NCBI GenBank assembly: GCA_035476635.1
Contig: DATILI010000300.1
Span: 1 to 7,041 of the forward strand
Direction: 5' to 3'
Length of the DNA: 7,041 nt
Source: DATILI01 sp035476635
GTDB lineage: Bacteria > Pseudomonadota > Gammaproteobacteria > Burkholderiales > Burkholderiaceae_C
This document shows, piece after piece, positions 1 through 5,183 of this stretch (positions are counted from its first letter, which is position 1; each line of letters begins with the position of its first letter). The notes beneath the pieces were generated by a model that saw only the letters and a list, made by a program, of their open reading frames with translations, was not told where the DNA came from and did not search any database. The translations under genes were made by a program, and so were the position numbers.

Positions 1-578
1 GTGCTCAAGGCGGCCACCATGCGCTCGTGCTCGGCCACGGCGGCCTTCCATTTGTCTTCGTCCTGGTTGGAGCGAAAGCGCAGGGCCTGCAGGCGGGCGT
101 TGACCTGCTTGTAGGTCGCAGTGAGTATCGGGTTCTTCGCCGCGGCGTTGATGGCGTGGTGGATCAGCGCATTGAGCCGGTAGTAGTTCGACAAATCGCG
201 CCGGGTCCAGGCCGCGAGCATCTCGAAGTGCATGGCCTTGATCTCGGCGAGTTCTTCGTCGGTGATGCGCAGGGCCGCGAGCTCGCCCGACTGGGCCTCA
301 AGCCCGGCCATGACCTCGAAGGTGTTGATGACATCGGCTTCGGTCAGCTCCACGGCAATCGCGCCGCGGTTGGGCACCAGCTCCACCAGGCCCTCGGCAG
401 CCAACATCTTGATGGCCTCGCGCAGCGGCGTGCGCGACACGGCGAGCACCTCGCAGAGCTCTCGTTCATTGAGCTTGGCGCCGGGGGGAATGCGGTTTTC
501 CACCAGCATCTGGCGCAGCCGGTAGGCCACTTGCTCGTGCAGGGCGGCGCGTGGGATCGAGATGATTTCAGCAGTCAT
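1..578 (-). CDS. GntR-family transcription regulator, FadR/FCD subfamily (partial, C-terminus off the left edge)
   Basis: DNA-binding regulator with an N-terminal winged helix and a C-terminal FCD effector domain; such proteins usually repress a neighbouring catabolic operon until a small carboxylate binds. Read on the minus strand from ATG at 578-576, it is open for 192 codons to the window edge. Residues about 12-76 form the GntR wHTH: LHEQVAYRLR helix, IPPGAKLNERELCEVLAVSR, recognition helix SRTPLREA (48-55), then wing GLVELVPNRGA. FCD begins near residue 84; its LIHHAI segment (His140/141) and AEHERM (His184) match places where FCD proteins keep metal- or ligand-binding histidines. Family length is about 220-240 residues, so roughly 30-50 are missing. 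ATG 578 is the first start after an in-frame stop at 596-594. The only Shine-Dalgarno-like bases (AAGG, 584-581) lie just 2 nt before it. It diverges from the aminotransferase operon and probably controls that operon and itself. Family call is firm; the effector is unknown. Confidence 0.93.
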   Translation of the reverse strand, partial: MTAEIISIPRAALHEQVAYRLRQMLVENRIPPGAKLNERELCEVLAVSRTPLREAIKMLAAEGLVELVPNRGAIAVELTEADVINTFEVMAGLEAQSGELAALRITDEELAEIKAMHFEMLAAWTRRDLSNYYRLNALIHHAINAAAKNPILTATYKQVNARLQALRFRSNQDEDKWKAAVAEHERMVAALS

Positions 579-584
579 GACCTT

Positions 585-601
585 ATTTTGTATTCAAAAA
601 T
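585..601. promoter_or_regulatory. Putative GntR operator O1 (regulator-proximal)
   Basis: The palindrome TTTTG-TATT-CAAAA (586-599) is flanked by A and T. FCD-type GntR regulators commonly bind short AT-rich palindromes of the TTGTATACAA kind, and this fits with one mismatch in the core. It begins 7 bp upstream of the regulator's ATG, where bound protein would block the regulator's own transcription, suggesting autoregulation. A nearly identical copy lies at 648-665. Site assignment is inferred from symmetry, duplication and position. Confidence 0.6.
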
Positions 602-613
602 TAACGCAGTCAA
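585..613 (-). promoter_or_regulatory. Putative divergent promoter of the GntR regulator
   Basis: On the minus strand TTGACT (613-608, 5/6 match to -35) is followed after 17 bp by CAAAAT (590-585, 4/6 match to -10), the latter inside operator O1. The arrangement mirrors the plus-strand promoter. The predicted start point falls at or next to the ATG at 578, implying a leaderless or nearly leaderless message. An alternative -10 is TACAAA (592-587) with a 15-bp spacer. Weak evidence on bases alone. Confidence 0.3.
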
Positions 614-636
614 ACGCAAATTAGCCATGAATAGGC

Positions 637-665
637 TTGACAAATGAATTTTGTATGCAAAAAAT
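637..665 (+). promoter_or_regulatory. Putative sigma-70 promoter of the aminotransferase operon
   Basis: A perfect -35 hexamer TTGACA (637-642) is followed after 17 bp by AAAAAT (660-665), a 4/6 match to the -10 consensus. Transcription would begin near 672, leaving a leader of about 20 nt with the ribosome-binding site at 680-683. The -10 lies inside operator copy O2. The weak -10 keeps the confidence moderate. Confidence 0.45.
648..665. promoter_or_regulatory. Putative GntR operator O2 (operon-proximal)
   Basis: TTTTG-TATG-CAAAA (649-662) is the second copy of the palindrome at 586-599, differing by one base in the four-base core. It covers the spacer and -10 region that belongs with the TTGACA box at 637-642, so occupancy should stop transcription of the aminotransferase operon. 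Its centre (655.5) is 63 bp from that of the first copy (592.5), six turns of B-DNA at 10.5 bp per turn, so both sites face the same side of the helix. Confidence 0.6.
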
Positions 666-679
666 GGCGTTAACTATCC

Positions 680-683
680 GGAG
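680..683 (+). promoter_or_regulatory. Ribosome binding site fixing the aminotransferase start at 693
   Basis: GGAG lies 9 nt before ATG 693. The open frame extends upstream to a TTG at 651, but that TTG sits inside the predicted operator/promoter and would add 14 residues with no family counterpart. This site therefore selects ATG 693. Confidence 0.7.
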
Positions 684-692
684 ACCAACTTC

Positions 693-1928
693 ATGCTGAC
701 ACTCGATTTCCATCCCACGGGGCGCCACTTCCTGCAGATTCCCGGGCCCTCGCCGGTGCCTGACCGCATCCTGCGCGCGATGAGCCTGCCGACCATCGAC
801 CACCGCGGCCCCGAGTTCGCCGCTCTCGGCCTGAAGGTGTTGGCAGAGACCAGGAAAATCTTCCAGACGCGCCAGCCCGTGATCATTTATCCGGCCTCGG
901 GCACGGGCGCCTGGGAGGCCGCGCTGGCCAACACACTGAGCCCTGGCGACCATGTGCTGATGTACGAGACCGGGCACTTTGCCTTCCTCTGGCAAAAGCT
1001 GGCCACGCGCCTGGGGTTGAAGGCCGAGGTGCTGGCGCTGCCAGGCACCGATGCGGGCGTGCCGGCAAGCTGGCGCCGCGGCGTGCAGGCCGACCTCATT
1101 GAAGAACGGCTCAAGGCCGACACGCAGCACAGCATCAAGGCGGTGTGCGTGGTGCACAACGAAACCTCCACCGGCGTCACGAGCAACATCGCGGCCGTGC
1201 GCCGTGCCATCGATGCGGCGCGGCACCCGGCGCTGCTGCTGGTCGACACCATCTCGGGCCTGGCCTCGGCCGACTACCGGCACGACGAGTGGGGCGTGGA
1301 CGTGACCATCAGCGGTTCGCAAAAAGGACTGATGCTGCCACCGGGCATCAGCTTCAACGCGGTGTCGGCCAAGGCGCTGGAGGCCAGCAAGACGGCGAAG
1401 CTGCCCAAGGCCTTCTGGGCCTGGGACGAAATCATCGAGATGAACAAGGGCGGCTACTGGCCCTCCACACCCAACACCAACCTGCTGTACGCGCTGCACG
1501 AAGCCTGCGACATGCTGTTGTCGCAAGGGCTGAAAGCGGTGTTCGCGCGCCACCAGCGCTGGGGCGAGGGCGTGCGCGCCGCGGTCAAGGCCTGGGGCCT
1601 GGAGATCCAGTGCGCCGACGCCGCGGTCTATTCGCCCGTGCTCACCGGCGTGATGACACCCGAGGGCGTGGATGCCGACGCCGTGCGCAAGATCATCTAC
1701 GACCGCTTCGATTGCTCGCTGGGCACGGGCCTGGGCAAGATCCGTGGTCGCATGTTCCGCATCGGCCACCTGGGCGACTGCAACGACCTCACGCTGATGG
1801 CGGCACTGGCCGGCTGTGAGATGGGCCTGAAGATCGCCGGCGTCAAGCTCGCCGGCTCGGGCGTGCAGGCCGCGATGGACTACTTCGGCAATCACCCGGC
1901 GGCACTGCCGCTGCAAAAAGCCGCATAA
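693..1928 (+). CDS. Class V PLP-dependent aminotransferase, serine/alanine/aspartate-glyoxylate type
   Basis: Cytosolic fold-type I aminotransferase that would pass an amino group from serine, alanine or aspartate to glyoxylate or a similar oxo acid. The 411-residue protein from ATG 693 has the usual family length (about 400). Visible landmarks are the N-terminal FLQIPGPSPVPDR segment, DHRGPEF, the YPASGTGAWEAAL cofactor-phosphate turn, VHNETSTGV, Asp185 in LLVDTISG (pyridine-nitrogen contact), Lys211 in SGSQKGLMLPPG (Schiff-base lysine), WPSTPNTNLLYAL, and the C-terminal RIGHLGDCNDLTLMAALAGCEMGL typical of the glyoxylate-using branch. It is the first gene of the operon, divergent from the GntR regulator. 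The last two Ala codons and the stop are the first unit of an 11-bp tandem repeat. Substrate is not certain: serine-glyoxylate transaminase is the usual label, but BhcA-like aspartate-glyoxylate enzymes belong to the same family. Confidence 0.9.
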   Translation: MLTLDFHPTGRHFLQIPGPSPVPDRILRAMSLPTIDHRGPEFAALGLKVLAETRKIFQTRQPVIIYPASGTGAWEAALANTLSPGDHVLMYETGHFAFLWQKLATRLGLKAEVLALPGTDAGVPASWRRGVQADLIEERLKADTQHSIKAVCVVHNETSTGVTSNIAAVRRAIDAARHPALLLVDTISGLASADYRHDEWGVDVTISGSQKGLMLPPGISFNAVSAKALEASKTAKLPKAFWAWDEIIEMNKGGYWPSTPNTNLLYALHEACDMLLSQGLKAVFARHQRWGEGVRAAVKAWGLEIQCADAAVYSPVLTGVMTPEGVDADAVRKIIYDRFDCSLGTGLGKIRGRMFRIGHLGDCNDLTLMAALAGCEMGLKIAGVKLAGSGVQAAMDYFGNHPAALPLQKAA

Positions 1929-1974
1929 CAGCCGCATAAGAGCCGCATAAGAGCCGCATAAGAGCCGCGTAGAC
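1920..1974 (+). repeat. 11-bp tandem repeat, about five copies (unit GCCGCATAAGA)
   Basis: Units begin at 1920, 1931, 1942, 1953 and 1964. Units 2-4 are identical, the first differs at one base (C for G), and the fifth has diverged to GCCGCGTAGAC. The first unit includes the last two codons and stop of the aminotransferase gene; the rest fill most of the 83-nt gap before the Bug gene. Because 11 is not a multiple of 3, the TAA in successive units (1926, 1937, 1948, 1959) falls in all three reading frames. The pattern fits replication slippage starting from the gene's 3' end. Confidence 0.93.
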
Positions 1975-2011
1975 AGCCCCAAAGCAAGCTAACACCCAAC
2001 GGAGACAAACC

Positions 2012-2980
2012 ATGCAACGCCGAACTTTCGTTACCGCCACAGCCGCCAGCATCGCCACGCCGATGCTGCGCGCCCAGGCCTTGCCGACCCAGCCGATCCG
2101 CATCATCGTGGGCTTTGCACCCGGTGGCGGCACCGACATCCTGGCACGCGTGATCGCGCAAAAGCTCGCACCGATGTGGAACACCACGGTGCTGGTGGAA
2201 AACAAGGCCGGCGCGGCCGGCATGATTGCCGCGGACTACGTGGCCAAGGCGCCCAGCGATGGCACGACCTTGCTCATGGCGCACATCAACAGCCATGCCA
2301 TTGCGCCCGCGCTCATGCCCAAAATGAACTACAGCGTGGAGAACGATTTCTCGCCGATCACCTTGGTTGGCGTCACGCCCAACCTGTTGATCTGCAACGC
2401 CGAGCAAAAGGCCAGGACGGTGAACGACGTCGTCGAGCTGTGCCGAAAGAACCCGGGCAAGATCAGCTTCGGCTCCGCGGGCAACGGCTCGGCGCAGCAC
2501 CTGGCGCTGGAGATGTTCAAGCTGGCGGCCAAGGTCGACGCAATTCACATTCCGTACAAGGGCTCGGGCCCGATGCTGACCGACTTGATCGGCGGGCAGA
2601 TCCAGTACAGCTTCGACACCATGACCGCGGCCACGCCGCATGTGAAGAGCGGCAAGGCGATTGCCATCGCGCAGACGCGGCAAGCCCGCGCCAAGAGCTA
2701 CCCGAATGTGCCGACCATGTCCGAGTCGGGCTTCCCCGGCTTCGAGGCCACGACCTGGTATGGGCTGGTCGGCCCGGGCAAGCTGCCCGCCGCCCTGGTC
2801 AAGCGCATGAATGAGGACATCAACAAGGTGCTGGCCATGCCCGACGTGGTGGAGAAGTTCGAGCAGTACGGCGCCGAGGACGGCGGTGGCTCCGCGGAAA
2901 AGTTCAGCAACTTCATCCAGGTCGAATCGAAAAAGTGGGCCAAGGTGGTGAAGGAAGCCGGGGTCAAGCCCGATGCTTGA
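2012..2980 (+). CDS. Bug/TctC-family tripartite tricarboxylate transporter substrate-binding protein
   Basis: Periplasmic solute receptor of the Bug family, which is greatly expanded in Burkholderiales and usually binds carboxylates for TctAB-type uptake or sensing. The 322-residue length is normal. Residues 1-23 form an export signal: RRTFV (3-7) resembles a twin-arginine motif, then a short hydrophobic stretch and an A-Q-A cleavage site (21-23). The mature part starts with PIRIIVGFAPGGGTDILAR, whose glycine-rich loop contacts the ligand carboxylate in known Bug structures, then VENKAGAAGMIAADYVAKAPSDGTTLL, IPYKGSGPMLTDLIGGQI and PNVPTMSESGFPGFEATTWYGL, all family signatures. GGAGA at 2001-2005 precedes ATG 2012. 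Its end overlaps the CoA-transferase start by 8 nt. No TctA or TctB membrane gene is in the window, so it must borrow membrane partners or act as a sensor. Ligand unknown, probably the acid degraded by this operon. Confidence 0.94.
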   Translation: MQRRTFVTATAASIATPMLRAQALPTQPIRIIVGFAPGGGTDILARVIAQKLAPMWNTTVLVENKAGAAGMIAADYVAKAPSDGTTLLMAHINSHAIAPALMPKMNYSVENDFSPITLVGVTPNLLICNAEQKARTVNDVVELCRKNPGKISFGSAGNGSAQHLALEMFKLAAKVDAIHIPYKGSGPMLTDLIGGQIQYSFDTMTAATPHVKSGKAIAIAQTRQARAKSYPNVPTMSESGFPGFEATTWYGLVGPGKLPAALVKRMNEDINKVLAMPDVVEKFEQYGAEDGGGSAEKFSNFIQVESKKWAKVVKEAGVKPDA

Positions 2981-4178
2981 GCGCCCCTTGCCGCTGGCCG
3001 GCGTGCGCGTGCTGGACGTGAGCCAGGTCATGGCCGGGCCCTATGCCTGCATGCTGCTGGCCGACCTGGGCGCCGACGTGATCAAGATCGAGCCGCCCGG
3101 CAGCGGCGACCAGACGCGCGGCGCCATGGGCTTCAAGATGAAAGGGCCCGACTCGCTGGGCTTTCTCAACATGAATCGCAACAAGCGCAGCGTTGCCATC
3201 AACCTGAAATCCGACGCCGGCCGCGCGCTCCTGCTCAAGATGGCGAAGGACGCCGACATCCTGCTGGAGAACTACCGGCCCGGGGCGATGAAACGCCTGG
3301 GCCTGGGCTACGAGGTGCTTGCCGAGATCAACCCGCGCCTGGTCTACACCAGCATCTCGGGCTTCGGCCAGACCGGCCCCTGGGCCGACCGGCCCGGCTT
3401 TGACCTGATGGCGCAGGCGATGTCGGGCGTGATGAGCGTGACGGGTTACCAGGGCGGCCCGCCGGTCAAGGCCGGAGTGCCGGTGGCCGACATCGGCTGC
3501 GCGTTGTTCGCCGTGTATGCGACCCTGGCGGCGACCATCGGCGCCAAGGCCACGGGGCTGGGGCAGTACATCGACGCATCGCTGTTCGATTCGGCCATGG
3601 CGTTCTCGATCTGGGACATCTGCGACTACTGGGGCACGGGCAAGCCGCCGCAGCCCCTGGGCACCTCCAACAAGATGACCGCGCCTTACCAGGCCATGGC
3701 CAGCTCGGACGGCTACTTCGTGATGGGGGCCAACAACCAGAAGCTGTGGCTCAAGCTGTGCGAGCAGCTCGACCGCCCGGCCTTGGCCGTGGACCCGCGC
3801 TTTGCCACCATCTCCTTGCGGCTGGCCAATCGTGCGGCGCTGGAGGCCGAGCTGGAGCAGAGCTTTCGCTTGAAGCCCAAGGACTATTGGGTCGAGACGC
3901 TGCTGGCCGCCGGCATCCCGGCCGGCCCCATCCTGAGTTACCCCGAGGCCTTTGACAGCGAGCACGCCCGCGCGCGCGCCATGCGCATGGAGATCGACCA
4001 CCCGATCGACGGCAAGGTGCCCAACATCGGTTTTGCCGTCAAGCTCATGGGCACGCCGCAGCAGGTGCGCCGGCATCCGCCGCTGTTGGGCGAGCACACC
4101 GATGAGGTGCTGGCTGAGTTGGGTATCGGCGCGGCTGAACGCGCCGAACTGCAAGCGCAAGGCGCGTTCACACCATGA
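2973..4178 (+). CDS. CaiB/BaiF family (class III) CoA-transferase
   Basis: Cytosolic family III CoA-transferase moving CoA from a donor thioester to a carboxylic acid through an enzyme-bound aspartyl intermediate. At 401 residues it has the family length. Landmarks are LAGVRVLDVSQVMAGPYACMLLADLGADVIKIEPPGSGDQTR (about 8-49), NRNKRSVAINLK (68-79), ENYRPGAMKRLGLGY (about 95-109), SISGFGQTGPW and AGVPVADIGCALFA, where Asp173 corresponds to catalytic Asp169 of formyl-CoA transferase; the tail ends HPPLLGEHTDEVLAELG. ATG 2973 lies inside the end of the Bug gene (8-nt overlap), a sign of translational coupling; GGGG at 2960-2963 may serve as ribosome-binding site. Placement between an acid receptor and a crotonase implies it activates the imported acid. 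Family III members accept many acids (oxalate, carnitine, succinate/malate, mesaconate and others), so the substrate is left open. Confidence 0.95.
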   Translation: MLERPLPLAGVRVLDVSQVMAGPYACMLLADLGADVIKIEPPGSGDQTRGAMGFKMKGPDSLGFLNMNRNKRSVAINLKSDAGRALLLKMAKDADILLENYRPGAMKRLGLGYEVLAEINPRLVYTSISGFGQTGPWADRPGFDLMAQAMSGVMSVTGYQGGPPVKAGVPVADIGCALFAVYATLAATIGAKATGLGQYIDASLFDSAMAFSIWDICDYWGTGKPPQPLGTSNKMTAPYQAMASSDGYFVMGANNQKLWLKLCEQLDRPALAVDPRFATISLRLANRAALEAELEQSFRLKPKDYWVETLLAAGIPAGPILSYPEAFDSEHARARAMRMEIDHPIDGKVPNIGFAVKLMGTPQQVRRHPPLLGEHTDEVLAELGIGAAERAELQAQGAFTP

Positions 4179-4192
4179 GCGCATCGTTCTTA

Positions 4193-4282
4193 CTCCCTCG
4201 CCCCACCGGGGAGAGGGCAGGGGTGAGGGGCTGCAGCGGCCGCACAGCCCTCACCCCAACCCTCTCCCGGAGGGAGAGGGAG
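4193..4282. repeat. Palindromic repeat element with ~40-bp imperfect arms
   Basis: The left arm 4193-4233 is close to the reverse complement of the right arm 4245-4282; only scattered mismatches and short gaps separate them. The loop 4234-4244 contains the 8-bp palindrome GCGGCCGC (4236-4243). The arms are built of CCCTC/GAGGG blocks such as CCCTCACCCCAACCCTCTCC, a pattern I recall as a dispersed intergenic repeat in many proteobacteria (memory, not checked). It fills most of the 126-nt gap between the CoA-transferase and the crotonase gene. In RNA it would fold into a long hairpin. There is no trailing U-run, so a simple intrinsic terminator is unlikely; it could still reduce downstream expression or protect the upstream 3' end. 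Confidence 0.85.
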
Positions 4283-4304
4283 AGATGCAAGAGAGGGAGA
4301 TGAA

Positions 4305-5093
4305 ATGAGCCAAGGCACAGTCCACCTCAAGATCACCGCCGGCATAGCCGCCATCGTGTTCGACCGCCCGCAGGCGCGCAACGCCATGACCTGGGCCATG
4401 TACGAGCAGCTCGCCGGCATCTGCGAGCGGCTGCAGGATGCGCCCGGCGTGCGCGTTGCCACCTTGCGCGGCGCGGGCGGCGAGGCCTTCGTGGCCGGCA
4501 CCGACATCGAGCAGTTCAAGGCGTTCAGAAATGGCGACGGCGGCGGCGAAGATGGCGTGGCCTACGAGCGGCGCATCGACCACGGCATCGGCCTGATCGA
4601 ACGCCTGCCCATGCCTACCGTCGCCGTGATTGAGGGCTGGGCCATCGGTGGCGGTTTGGCCATGGCGACAGCCTGCGACTTTCGCATCGCGACGCCGAAC
4701 GCACGCTTCGGCGTGCCGATTGCGAAGACGCTGGGCAACTGTCTCTCCATCGCCAACCTCGCGCGCCTGCAGGCCGTGTTCGGCGCGCCGCGCGTCAAGC
4801 GCATGCTGCTGCTGGCCGAACTGCTGGGGGCCGACGAGGCATTGGTCTGCGGCTTCTTGGCTCAAGTCTGCGAAGCGGGCGAAATCGATGCCGCAGCGGC
4901 CAAGCTCTGCGAACGCCTGGCGTCGCTGGCACCGGTTACGCAGAGCGTGGTCAAAGAGGGCTTGCGCCGCCTCGTGGTGCATGACCTGCCCGAGGGCGAG
5001 GACCTGGTTCACCGCGCCTACGCAAGCCGCGACTTTCGCGAAGGCGTGGAGGCATTTGTCGGCAAGCGGGTTCCAGTGTGGGGTGGCAGTTAG
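4305..5093 (+). CDS. Crotonase-superfamily (enoyl-CoA hydratase/isomerase-like) protein lacking both hydratase glutamates
   Basis: Cytosolic crotonase-fold protein of 262 residues, a normal single-domain length, expected to act on an acyl-CoA. The oxyanion-hole segments are present: FVAGTDIEQF (Ala64-Gly65) and AIGGGLAMATACD (Gly115-117). The two acid/base glutamates of classical hydratase (rat Glu144 in GGGCE and Glu164 in FGQPE) align with Ala119 in GGGLA and Ile139 in FGVPI; the 20-residue spacing is kept, so the alignment is reliable. Water addition by the textbook mechanism is therefore doubtful; isomerase, hydrolase, lyase or decarboxylase chemistry, or another acid/base, must be considered. 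The C-terminal RDFREGVEAFVGKRVPVW is typical. GGGAGA (4295-4300) precedes ATG 4305. It follows the CoA-transferase after a palindromic element and is the last gene of the putative operon, presumably acting on the CoA ester made by its neighbour. Family certain, reaction unknown. Confidence 0.9.
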   Translation: MSQGTVHLKITAGIAAIVFDRPQARNAMTWAMYEQLAGICERLQDAPGVRVATLRGAGGEAFVAGTDIEQFKAFRNGDGGGEDGVAYERRIDHGIGLIERLPMPTVAVIEGWAIGGGLAMATACDFRIATPNARFGVPIAKTLGNCLSIANLARLQAVFGAPRVKRMLLLAELLGADEALVCGFLAQVCEAGEIDAAAAKLCERLASLAPVTQSVVKEGLRRLVVHDLPEGEDLVHRAYASRDFREGVEAFVGKRVPVWGGS

Positions 5094-5183
5094 GGCCGGT
5101 CGTCCGGTCATCAGGCAAAATCCAGTCAGAACCTGTCGTGGACGCGGGCCGCGGTTCGCGCTTTTATTGAATTGGAACCCTGA

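Noticed and set aside
27..647. Plus-strand open frame of 206 codons at the left edge.
   Set aside because: It lies opposite the GntR regulator, whose wHTH and FCD motifs are clear on the minus strand; the plus-strand translation has no recognisable features.
601..673. Inverted 7-mers TTAACGC (601-607) and GCGTTAA (667-673) near the operators.
   Set aside because: Their symmetry centre (637) does not match that of the operator pair (624), and a 7-bp match at this distance can be chance.
651..692. Upstream TTG start for the aminotransferase at 651.
   Set aside because: It falls within the predicted operator and promoter, lacks a ribosome-binding site, and adds residues unlike the family; ATG 693 has GGAG at the proper distance.
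1920..1974. CRISPR-like or origin iteron array.
   Set aside because: The 11-bp units are directly abutting with no spacers, and they carry no DnaA-box or iteron-associated replication gene.
621..1982. Long minus-strand open frame (453 codons) opposite the aminotransferase.
   Set aside because: It is antisense to a clear enzyme gene, its translation is low-complexity His/Arg/Gly/Ala-rich with no recognisable domain, and such frames are expected at high GC. Its upstream end is just the translated tandem repeat (repeated SYAALMRLLCG).
5094..5183. Possible terminator between the crotonase and cyclase genes (CCGG-TCGT-CCGG near 5096-5114).
   Set aside because: The stem is only 4 bp and no T-run follows. 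I see no convincing terminator or promoter in this 90-nt gap.
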